Below are positions 55,358-64,000 of a stretch of DNA of 64,000 bases, piece after piece. The stretch's first letter is position 1; every line of letters starts with the position of its first letter. The notes below the pieces were generated by a model, which worked only from the letters and a program-made list of their open reading frames with translations, ran no database searches and was not told where the DNA came from. The DNA lies in the NCBI GenBank assembly GCA_039707655.1, contig CM077671.1, forward strand, positions 369,397,220-369,461,219, read 5' to 3'. This DNA is from Elymus sibiricus. Taxonomy: Eukaryota; Streptophyta; Magnoliopsida; Poales; Poaceae. Position numbers and translations under genes: made by a program.

Positions 55358-55947
55358 TGACGAGGATACGTACCTAGGGTAGGGTATTAGGTCTGTCCTA
55401 CATGCCCCACCTAAGGACACCTCATTGAAGACCAACAAGACTGCAAGGAAGATTCCGACTGAACTAGCCAAGACATACGAGTCACTCGACGGATGTTCAC
55501 TCGAAAGCCCCCCCTCCACTCGACAGTCAACTCTCACTCGGAGGGGCCGCTGTTCACTCGACAACAGAAGACCAGGAGGCACCCCAAGGAGGCCAACGGG
55601 CAGGCATTACGTTCGCCGCCTTAACTGGCATTCATTGTATACGTTACCAGTAACGTCCCCTCTTTATTACCTACAATCAATCCCCTTAATGTCAGACGTT
55701 TATGAGGGGCAGCGCACTCTATATAAGCCACCCCTCCCCACTGGCACAAGGGTTCGCAATCCTTTGTAACGCAACACACATATCACTCGACAGAGTAAGC
55801 TCCCCAGAGCACCTGAGACGTAGGGCTGTTATCACTTCCGAGTGAGGCCTGAACTCATACATCTGTGTGTACACCCTCGCCGTAGCTAGGACTCTGCCCT
55901 CTCCTTTCATACCCCTACCATCTACTGTCAGGCACGTTCCCACGACA
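55358..55947 (+). repeat. E2 3' LTR
   Basis: 590 bp. TATA at 55720-55727. The palindrome at 55641-55656 keeps both ACGT cores. Thirteen transitions separate it from the 5' LTR. Confidence 0.95.
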
Positions 55948-55952
55948 GTCGG

Positions 55953-57817
55953 AGGAGTCCGGAGGCCGTACATAGGTGCCCTGGAAGTTAGATCGGAATG
56001 CATACTCGAGATCCTCCCAGCTCCCAATAGAATTTTCGGGGAGACTGTTTAACCAGTGCCGAGCTGGCCCCTTAAGTTTAAGGGGTAGATACTTGATGGC
56101 GTCGAGATCGTCTCCTCGTGCCATGTGAATGTGGAGGAGGAAATCCTCGATCCACACTGCTGGGTCAGTTGTTCCGTCGTATTGCTCTATGTTCACGGGT
56201 TTAAACCCTTCCGGGAACTGATGCTGCATCACCTCGTCGGTGAAGCACAGTGGGTGGGCAGCGCCTCTGACCCGGGCTATGTCACGCCGGTAGTCGGCGT
56301 CTGTTCTGGCCCGGTTTTGTTCCCGACCTCTATTGTTTCGGTCGAGCCAAGGCTGGTACCCGTCCCGTCTATCGGGGGAGTACCCTCTAGATCCGTAGAT
56401 GGATCTCGTGCGGCCTGTTCTATAATCCAGGTCGTGTCGCAGGTCGTACCTGTCCTCAGGCTCCATTGGCTCCTTTCCCCTTCTGCGGGGTATCGCGGCC
56501 TATAACCGGCGTCGCCAGCCGTCCTATCCCGTCCTCGGGGAGGGCGGTCGGGCTGGTCGTATGGAGTGTGCTTGGGGGACAACGTATTAGGGAGTTCGTC
56601 ATCGAATTGTGGCAGCAGCCGTCGGCGTGGATAGCTCTTGGGTTGGTCCAATAGACCGGTACCGTATCCTTCCTTGGCTGACAGGACCCTCGTCCATCTA
56701 TCATTGAGGGTGTCTTGTTTGGCCTTGAGCTGCCGTTCTTTTGCCTTTAGGCTTCGGGCAGTGGCTATAAGCGGTTGCCTAAACCATTCCTGGTCCTCAA
56801 TGTTTTCGGGGACGGTGAAATCTTCGGCTTCCGGGCTATCCTCCTCCTCTACAGGGGGGAGGTAGTTGTCATCTTCGGAATTGTTTGGATCTTCGGGGTC
56901 GCGCTGGTCCTCCGGCCTTTCCTAGTCCTCTAACGGATGCTCGGGAATATCGGGATCATCTAGGTCTTTCAGGGTGTCATTTTCCCCGGTGCCAGCAATA
57001 GCTTCCCTTCCCTTTTTTTTGTCTTTGATCGTTTGCGCGGTTTCCGGCGCCTTGACGGCGCTTCACCCGGTTTATCACCATTGTTTGCGGGTGTGCGCTC
57101 GCCATTATCGGATGGAGTATCCACCATGTAGACGTCGTAGGTGGAGGTGGCAGTCCATCGCCCGGTGTTGACGGGGGTGGGAGAGCGATCCTCTTCATCC
57201 ATGTCTTCTGCCTCCTCGGAGGAGTAGTCCAACATATCGGTTAAGGCTTCGACAGTGGCTATGAAGTGGGTGGTGGGTGGGATGAAAAATTCCTCTTGAC
57301 CCGCCTTAAGACCGATCTGAACATGGATCGGGGTTGGGTCGTCAGTAACTTTCATCGATAAGATCCGATCTAGAGCTTCGTTGAGTGTCGAGAGCTCGAT
57401 CCGGTCAATTTGCTCAGCGCTTTCGGAGTTAACCTCCGATGCGTCCGCACAAGAAGTGTGTTCGGCAGGGTCTGGTACCCGGCCATCTGGCGCTAAGGCC
57501 GGATCCGGACTAAAAGCCAGATCATCGCCGGGGTTAGTCCTGTGGGCGGGGTCGAAAGCGACATCCGGGGTTAAGGCCTCGGAGTCCTCGGGTGCGTCAG
57601 ATGAGACTGCGAGCCCAGTGAGCGAAAGATCGCCCCGAGAGTCTACGGAGAACTCTAGGTTCCCGAATCTGACCTCTTGATAAGGGGCGAAATTCCTGAC
57701 CCGGCCAAGATGGCTGGTCGGGTCAGCGTGCAGCACAATGCTGCCGAAAGCGAAGATCTGTCCAGGGACGAAGGAGTCCATGTTCCGGACTTCTTTGTTA
57801 ATGACAACGCGAGCCAT
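55953..57817 (-). pseudogene. gag: E3 gag, 5' part, frameshifted
   Basis: ATG 57817 ('MARVVINKEV') opens 282 codons of acidic N-terminal sequence to about 56969. A frame change then leads through a Glu/Asp-rich segment with one stop near 56920, and a further shift near 56470 reaches the capsid-like part ('FPEGFKPVNIEQYDGTTDPA', 'LKGPARHWLNSLPENSIGSW'). It is cut by E2 at 55952 and resumes at 42841. At least two frameshifts, so non-functional. Gag of this type differs from that of E1/E2. Confidence 0.75.
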
Positions 57818-57843
57818 CGATTCCTTTGGAGATCACAGCGGAA

Positions 57844-57862
57844 CTCTCAATGAAAGCACCAA
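57844..57862 (-). other. E3 primer-binding site
   Basis: On minus TTGGTGCTTTCATTGAGAG directly after the 5' LTR. Different from the E1/E2 site, so E3 likely used another tRNA primer. Confidence 0.7.
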
Positions 57863-58343
57863 TGTCGGTGTCAAAACCGGCGGATCTCGGGTAGGGGGTC
57901 CCGAGCTATGAGTCTTGGATCGATGGTAACAAGGGGACGAAGGAGACGATGTTTACCCAGGTTCGGGCCCTCCTATGGAGGTAAAACCCTACGTCCTGCT
58001 CGATTATATTGATGGTATGAAGGTTGCAGAGTTGATCTACCTCAAGATCGACTAGCTAAAACCCTAGATGAGTTTCTCTGTCCTACAATCTAAAACCCTC
58101 CCGGTTTATATAGACACCGGGGGGTACCTAGGGTTTACACATGACAAGACTCCTGCCGAGAATGGAGACATCGATTCCCTCATCTTGACTAGGAGTGCAC
58201 GATGCGCCTTCGGGACTTCCTTCTAGAACACAAGGTCTCGATGTATACGGCCCTTCCCGCGACAGTCAGAGTGCGGCCCACCAAGCCGGCCTATTGAGAG
58301 ACAGGCCAGCAGCCCGAGGACCCCTTAGTCCAGGACTCCCTCG
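57863..58343 (-). repeat. E3 5' LTR
   Basis: 481 bp, TATA at 58106-58113 (complement). Its outer end reads CTCG where the other copy has CTCA, followed by TSD GCCGG. Confidence 0.93.
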
Positions 58344-58348
58344 GCCGG

Positions 58349-59683
58349 TAGCTCGCTGGCTCTCAAGTGCCTCTAGTTTCTCTAATCTTTCATTCATCTT
58401 CTGCATTTCTCTTGCTTCCTCTTTCTTCTTTCTCTGTCGGCTTCTGTAACCAGTGCTGTCGGGAAACCCAACCTTCCACAGAACGGAGCCTGATGTGCCT
58501 CGTGTTCGTCCAGGTTGTTCAGGATTCCCGAGGGCCTTTGACAGCTCGTCCTTCTCTCTGTCGGGAATGAACTTCCCTTCCAGCGCTTCCGTGATTGCTT
58601 CCTCAAGCCTTGTGATGGGTATTTCAAGTTGAGCTTTGGTCCAGACACACTTCCCTGTTTCTGGGTCCAAAGTTTCCCCAACCCCAAAGAACCAAGTCCT
58701 TGCCCGATCTGGCCAGTGCAATGTCACCGGTTGGACATCTTTAGCAAGCAGGTCTTGCTCAGCTTTGTCCCATGTAGGCCGGGCTTTGCTGTAGCCACCT
58801 GACCCCGTAACATGGTGATACTCCTTCCTTGCGGCATTTTTCTTATTTGTAAGTGACCTATTCTTAGCCTTCTCAGATTTCTTGTAGGCCACAAATGCGG
58901 GCCAGTGATCTTTGAGCTTCACATATTGACCTATTAATTCTGGAGTCTTGTCTTTCTCGACAAACTTCCTGTTCAATTCTTTCTTCTAGTTCTTGAATAG
59001 TTCTGCCATCTTCTTAAGAGCAAACGCCTTGACCTTTCGCTATATAACTGGGTTATTTGGATCCTCCTTTAGAAGTAGCCTGAAATTTCTCATCAGATTG
59101 GTCCAAAGATCATCTTTCAGTGTATCATTGACATAAGGAATTTGAGGGTCCTTCTTCTTATTCCATTCTTGGAAGCTGATCAGGACAATGTCCCTAACAA
59201 TAACTCCGCACTGATGTATGAATTTGTTCTTGGTCCAGTAGGGAGCAATCGGTTGGCCTTCTGGAGAGACTTCTTCGATCGTGAACCTTTCTTCCGGGTC
59301 CAACCTTCTCATCGGGCCTCGTCTCCTTACCGAAGTGGATCTTGATCTGGATGGCTAATTAAAAGAAGAAAGAGTTGTTAATATATGTACATACAAAAAA
59401 ATTAATGCATCTAGTCAGTAAAGGATTAATTAATATATACCTCGCCGGACTTTGAAGCAGTTATGGCTCCCTTCTCCATTCGATCACCGGAGCCGTCATG
59501 ATCTCCTTCGTCCTCAATTCGATCACCGGAGCCGTCATGATCTCCTTCCTCCTCACCGGAGCCGCCATCCTCTCTTTCCTCACCATCGGTCTTGTTGAGA
59601 AACGACAAGCAGGTGAGATCGATATCACCTCCGTCGCGGATTATATCCCCCAACAACTCTTCTTTTTCTAAGTCTCTGTCCAT
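58349..59683 (-). pseudogene. CACTA ORF2-type gene, 5' part: Transposase_24-like region
   Basis: Likely start ATG 59683-59681, just inside an exon with acceptor AG at about 59689. Exon 59683-59441 is acidic with a duplicated 'GDHDGSGDR' repeat. The next exon begins at 59354 and runs into E3 at 58349. It contains 'LDPEERFTIEEVSPEGQPIA', then a region like plant transposase Ptta/En/Spm (PF03004): 'WPAFVAYKKSEKAKN', 'NKKNAARKEYHHVTGSGGYS', 'GVGETLDPETGKCVW' and a C-terminal coiled coil 'EMQKMNERLEKLEALE'. TAG codons at 59040-59042 and 58986-58988 interrupt it. This is the TNPA-like DNA-binding partner protein of CACTA elements; the frame resumes at 36213. Confidence 0.78.
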
Positions 59684-59689
59684 AGTTTC

Positions 59690-60519
59690 TGCAAATATTA
59701 CAACATGGCAATATACAACCATGAGAGATGGATTAGTGGCAAACATAGACTTAATCACAACAAGGAATCATATGCATATGAGCAATGGATTAGTGGGAAA
59801 CATCATGCAAAGTTCACAAGTTTTATAACAGTCAGTTTTAGACGATCGTCGAGGACTCCTCCCCCCTCATGTCTGATGAGTCGTCCTATCTTTCAAGGGA
59901 GGATACTTTGCAGACCGCCTCTCTCATGGTCGTTTGTAGTGAAGGCTGAATGGCCCAATATGCTTAGCGTAGTATTTTGACGGGGATGGCGGGTTTCGGG
60001 TTCGGGTATTACTGAAATGGGTTTGAACCCGTGACCGCCTCTCTCATGGTCGTCGAGGATACTTGCGGACCCCCAGCCCCCTCATGTCGAAGTTATCATT
60101 CTACGAACATATGAAAATTCTCAAGTGCATTATGTTCATATGGTGGGATTGGCAACCTATGAAGCACCGATACAGCGACATTGATACGGTGGTACAGGTA
60201 CGACGATACGGGATACGGCAATTTCTAAAAAAAGCAATAAGGCGATACGGTAAACATATATAAGTAATAATAAAATGACATGGACTGTCTCATTTTAAAA
60301 ATCTCACTATCATCAATGGGGATAAAAATCTCACTATCACCGAAGCACCAATTTTAGATTTTTTTTTCTTGATAACAATAAAGAAAGCACAATCTTCATT
60401 GAGTTCCTTTTTCTCATAACTATAAACAAGAACTCTCACCTATGAACATGACGATAATTAACAATAAACAAGAAATCTCAAAAAGCAACAAGCCATCAGC
60501 ATCAACAAGCCATGTTCAA
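59690..60519 (-). other. Probable first intron of the CACTA gene
   Basis: AT-rich sequence between the start-codon exon and the GC-rich 5' region. The phrase GACCGCCTCTCTCATGGTCGT occurs at about 59917 and 60032. No ORF of note. Confidence 0.4.
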
Positions 60520-60935
60520 TGTGCTCACTGTGGGGGCAGGGGCCGGCGCGGCGACGTCGGGGCCAGCAGGGGCGCGGCGACGGGGCAGGGGGAGGCGACA
60601 ACGGGGAAGGGCGAGGCGACGGTGACAGCGGGGTAGGGCGAGGCGACGGCGACGGCGACGGCGACGTGGGGGCAGGGCGCGGCGACGGCGACGACGACGT
60701 AGGGGCAGGGGCGCGACGACGGCGGGGCAGGGCGAGGAGACGGTGATGGCGGGGCAGGACGCGGCGACGGCGATGGGGAGGAGGGCGCGTGAGGAAGTCC
60801 GGCGTCGGCGACGGTCAGTGGGCTCGGGGACGGCAGGGCGTCGACGACGGCGACGGCAAAATCCGGCAGCCTGGCGGCGTCGATGTCGTCGTCGGCACCG
60901 AGGAGAGAAGAAACTGCAATGGATTGGAAATTTCC
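60520..60935 (-). other. GC-rich 5' exon/UTR of the CACTA gene
   Basis: Dense GCGACG/CGTCGC repeats downstream of the TATA box at 60943. The minus strand is open here (Pro/Ser/Ala-rich reading, for example 'SPSPRPAPPSPSP') but it is simple-sequence DNA and probably untranslated leader, since the good ATG is at 59683. Confidence 0.4.
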
Positions 60936-60942
60936 CAACTCC

Positions 60943-60956
60943 CGTTTATATACAGA
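60943..60956 (-). promoter_or_regulatory. TATA box of the CACTA ORF2-type gene
   Basis: Minus-strand TGTATATAAACGGG, directly inside the hairpin cluster at 60958-61160. Transcription would run leftward into the gene. Confidence 0.65.
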
Positions 60957-60957
60957 T

Positions 60958-61160
60958 ACCTTTAGTCCCGGTTGGTGGCTCCAACCGGGACTAATGCCTC
61001 CCTTTAGTCCCGGTTGGTGCCACCAACCGGGACTAAAGGTTAATTTCCAGCAGCCCAAAGGGCGGGAAGCAGAGACCTTTAGTCCCGGTTGGTGGCACCA
61101 ACCGGGACTAAAGGGTGTCATTAGTCCCGGTTTGAGCCACCTACCGAGACTAAAGGTCTG
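60958..61160. repeat. CACTA hairpin cluster next to the promoter
   Basis: Three near-perfect hairpins of CCTTTAGTCCCGGTTGG type: 60959-60995, 61001-61039 (19-bp arms, 1-nt loop) and 61077-61115, plus a decayed one near 61120-61157. Confidence 0.9.
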
Positions 61161-61610
61161 TGCTTCCCGTACCAAAAGTTTAGTTCCACCTCGCTAGTCG
61201 AGAGGGGCTCGGAGTGGTTTATAAGCGCTGCTGCCGCTGCCCTCTCGAGCTCCTCTCTAATGCAAGCAGTACATGCCTGTTTGACGCCCTGTTGGGCCTG
61301 CTAGCACTACGGGCCTGCATCCTGGCCCATTTGTAGGGTTTCTTGTCGTATGCAGGCCGTCGTGCCTAGTAGGCGGGCCTTTTTTTTTGCATATATTATG
61401 ATTTTTAATATTACTTTTGCATATGTTATTTTTAGTTATATAATTTTTGTTGCATAAATTTTATATAATTTTAGTTGCATAAGTTTTATTTTTTATTGAT
61501 TCTTTTTAGTTGATTCCTTTTGCTATTAGAGTTTTATAAAAGCTTTTTAGTTTTTATTAAAGCTTGTACCAAAATATACTTTATGAAAATTCATTTTATT
61601 ATTAAAGTTT
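61161..61610. other. AT-rich CACTA internal sequence
   Basis: GC-balanced for the first 200 bp, then strongly AT-rich with ATTTTTAGTT-like repeats. No gene seen. Confidence 0.5.
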
Positions 61611-64000
61611 TTTTACTCAAGACTTTTTCTGCATTCAATATGCACCATTCAAAGCCACATCATCACTTTTCAACCCTTCTCTGACTTCATTTGCTATTTT
61701 TCATGCATTTCATGATTTATTTTGAGCTAAGATGACCCTGAGATTGAAAAGCACTGCAAATGAACTCTCAAATGGTTGAAAATTGGCATGGTATCATAAT
61801 TTCACCCACATAGCATGTGCTAAAAAGTTGAGAGGGTTACGGGAAAAACGGGATGCACTTCATGTACAAACTGGACAATCTCCTTCGAAGTATCAGGGTT
61901 TCGGACGAAAACTCGTCTATTACAAAGGGATTTCATTTTTTTAAACATATTTTAACTCAAGACTTTTTCTGCATTCAATATGCACCATTCAAAGCCACAT
62001 CATCACTTTTCAACCCTTTTCTGACTTCATTTGCTATTTTTCATGCATTTCATGATTTATTTTGAGCTAAGATGACCCTGAGATTGAAAAGCACTGCAAA
62101 TGAACTCTGAAATGGTTGAAAATTGACATGGTATCATAATTTCACCCACATAGCATGTGCTAAAAAGTTGAGAAGGTTACGGGAAAAACTGGATGCACTT
62201 CGTGTACAAACTGGACAATCTCCTTCGAAGTATCAGGGTTTCGGATGAAAACTCGTCTATTATAAAGGGATTTCATTTTTTAAACATATTTTACCTCAAG
62301 ACTTTTTATGCATTCAATATGCACCATTCAAAGCCACATCATCATTTTTAACCCTTTTCTGACTTCATTTGCTATTTTTCATGCATTTCATGATTTATTT
62401 TGAGCTAAGATGACCCTGAGATTGAAAAGCACTGCAAATGAACTCTGAAATGGTTGAAAATTGGCATGGTATCATAATTTCACCCACATAGCATGTGCTA
62501 AAAAGTTGAGAGAGTTACAGGAAAAACTGGATGCACTTCATGTACAAACTGGTCAATCTCATTCGAAGTATCAGGGTTTCGGACGAAAACTCGTTTATTA
62601 CAAAGGGATTTCATTTTTTAAACATATTTTAACTCAATACTTTTTATGCATTCAATATGCACCATTCAAAGCCACATCATCACTTTTCAACCCTTTTCTG
62701 ACTTCATTTGCTATTTTTCATGCATTTCATGATTTATTTTGAGCTAAGATGACCCTGAGATTGAAAAGTACTGCAAATGAACTCTGAAATGGTTGAAAAT
62801 TGGCATGGTATCATAATTTCTCCCACATAGCATGTGCTGAAAAGTTGAGAGGGTTACGGGAAAAACTGGATGCACTTCGTGTACAAACTGGACAATCTCC
62901 TTCGAAGTATGAGGGTTTCAGACGAAAACTCGTCTATTACAAAGGGATTTCATTTTTTTTAACCATATTTTAACTCAAGACTTTTTCTGCATTCAATATG
63001 CACCATTCAAAGCCGCATCATCACTTTTCAACCCTTTTCTGACTTCATTTGCTATTTTTCATGCATTTCATGATTTATTTTGAGCTAAGATGACCCTGAG
63101 ATTGAAAAGCACGGCAAATGAACTCTAAAATGGTTGAAAATTGGCATGGAATCATAATTTCACCCACATAGCATGTGCTAAAAAGTTGAGAGGGTTACGG
63201 GAAAAACTGGATGCACTTGGTGTACAAACCGGACAATCTCCTTCGAAGTATCAGGGTTTCGGACGAAAACTCGTCTATTACAAAGGGATTTCATTTTTTT
63301 AAACATATTTTAACTCAAGACTTTTTCTGCATTCAATATGCACCATTCAAAGCCACATCATCACTTTTCAACCCTTTTCTGACTTCATTTGCTATTTTTC
63401 ATGCATTTCATGATTTATTTAGAGCTAAGATGACCCTGAGATTGAAAAGCACTTCAAATGAACTCTGAAATGGTTGAAAATTGGCATGGTATCATAATTT
63501 CACCCACATAGCATGTGCTAAAAAGTTGAGAGGGTTACGGGAAAAACTGGATGCACTTCGTGTACAAACTGGACAATCTCCTTCGAAGTATCAGGGTTTC
63601 GGACGAAAACTCGTCTATTACAATGGGATTTCATTTTTTTAAACATATTTTAACTCAAGACTTTTTCTGCATTCAATATGCACCATTCAAAGCCACATCA
63701 TCACTTTTCAACCCTTTTCTGACTTCATTTGCTATTTTTCATGCATTTCATGATTTATTTTGAGCTAAGATGACCCTGAGATTGAAAAGCACGGCAAATG
63801 AACTCTGAAATGGTTGAAAATTGGCATGGTATCATAATTTCACCCACATAGCATGTGCTAAAAAGTTGAGAGGGTTACGGGAAAAACTGGATGAACTTCG
63901 TGTACAAACTGGACAATCTCCTTCGAAGTATCAGGGTTTCGGACAAAAACTCGTCTATTACAAAGGGATTTCATTTTTTAAACATATTTTAACTCAAGAC
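61611..64000 (+). repeat. 340-bp tandem satellite of the CACTA element (about 7 copies, continues past the edge)
   Basis: The landmark CATGCATTTCATGATTTATT starts at 61702, 62042, 62380, 62719, 63060, 63400 and 63740, spacing 338-341 bp. Copies differ by a few percent. Short plus-strand frames recurring in each unit are by-products of the repeat, not genes. The reverse complement occurs at 1071-1800. Confidence 0.95.

Larger units (their letters stand above)
42842..55947 (+). mobile_element. E2: Tat-lineage Ty3/gypsy retrotransposon nested in E3
   Basis: 590-bp LTRs at 42842-43431 and 55358-55947, TSD GTCGG at 42837-42841 and 55948-55952. Sense is plus. Same order as E1: LTR, PBS, gag-protease, in-frame TAG, pol, ~71-bp tandem array, antisense spliced gene, PPT, LTR. 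Proteins are closely similar to E1 but LTRs are clearly diverged, so E1 and E2 are sister families. LTRs differ at 13 of 590 sites by my count (about 0.85 My at 1.3e-8), all transitions. Two CGA-to-TGA nonsense codons (gag and integrase) and one frameshift (antisense gene) make it inactive. Confidence 0.95.
36214..58343 (-). mobile_element. E3: non-autonomous Tat-lineage LTR retrotransposon, host of E2
   Basis: 481-bp LTRs at 36214-36694 and 57863-58343; TSD GCCGG at 36209-36213 and 58344-58348. Sense is minus. Without E2 it is about 9.0 kb: LTR, primer-binding site, gag-protease (57817 to 41481, split by E2), about 1.2 kb non-coding, an antisense accessory gene (37264-40240, plus), polypurine tract, LTR. 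No reverse transcriptase, RNase H or integrase is present, so it depends on other elements. LTRs differ at 9 of 481 sites as I count (about 0.7 My at 1.3e-8). The last base of the 5' LTR copy is G where CA is expected (A-to-G). Confidence 0.92.
33267..64000 (-). mobile_element. Large CACTA (En/Spm) transposon, right end beyond the window
   Basis: The left end CACTAGTAGAAAACAGGGC starts at 33267 (preceding TAA could be the 3-bp duplication), followed by TAGTCCCGG hairpins. A minus-strand gene of CACTA ORF2 type runs from a TATA box near 60950 to a stop at 33805, split by retrotransposon E3. Beyond the promoter come hairpin repeats (60958-61160) and a 340-bp tandem array reaching the window edge. 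Without E3 and E2 the visible element is about 8.6 kb. No TNP2-type transposase is visible; it may be absent or lie beyond 64000. The ORF2 gene has at least four nonsense codons, so the element is probably inactive. Confidence 0.85.

Noticed and set aside
60525..61175. 216-codon minus-strand frame covering hairpins and GC repeats
   Set aside because: It reads through the hairpin cluster and TATA box upstream of transcription, then simple GC repeats; the likely start is ATG 59683.
61853..63763. Recurring 70-93-codon plus-strand frames near the right edge
   Set aside because: They recur once per 340-bp satellite unit and are by-products of the repeat.
1..64000. tRNA, rRNA or organelle-derived genes
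   Set aside because: I looked for tRNA-like A/B boxes with CCA-side stems and conserved rRNA segments and saw none; a tRNAscan or Rfam run would be decisive.

Overview
This window looks like intergenic DNA from a large grass genome, most likely the Triticeae (wheat, Aegilops or barley group). The support is CACTA transposons with TAGTCCCGGTT subterminal hairpins, Tat-lineage Ty3/gypsy elements nested inside one another, a Helitron, GC-rich intronless genes and plant-type splice sites. No tool was run: coordinates, target-site duplications (TSDs) and substitution counts were read by eye.

Layout. 345-3024: complete non-autonomous CACTA (TSD GAA). 3025-11750: mostly unidentified sequence with a hAT-type transposase relic (4497-5040), two diverged retroposon 3' ends, a small intronless gene (6517-6939) and a Harbinger-like TIR element (10254-11338). 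11755-25291 (E1): complete Tat-lineage retrotransposon, sense on minus, TSD GTCCT, 580-bp LTRs with only 2 differences. 25297-33266: an inverted-repeat element, a 1.06-kb TIR element (26951-31865) containing a Helitron (27193-31050), and a second small gene (32168-32746) homologous to the first. 33267 to the right edge: a large CACTA element whose minus-strand ORF2-type gene (Transposase_24-like, then DUF8039-like and Ulp1-protease-like parts) is split by retrotransposon E3 (36214-58343, TSD GCCGG). E3 is itself split by E2 (42842-55947, TSD GTCGG), a close relative of E1. The window ends inside a 340-bp tandem array of the CACTA element.

Most notable system. E1, E2 and E3 each carry, between the pol region and the 3' LTR, a gene on the strand opposite to gag-pol. 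It has its own TATA box and a multi-exon GT-AG structure. Its product has an N-terminal 'putative gypsy type transposon' (Transposase_28, PF04195-like) domain, then an acidic/basic linker and coiled coils. In E1 seven exons join in one open frame, with one doubtful splice donor; E2 has the same exon plan with one frameshift; E3 has a decayed version. E1 and E2 also share a tandem array between pol and this gene, 31-bp hairpin modules in and around intron 4, an in-frame TAG between protease and reverse transcriptase, and a marked excess of the hexamer CACTCG/CGAGTG.

The only non-transposon genes I can support are the homologous pair at 6517 and 32168, now about 25 kb apart largely because of insertions between them.
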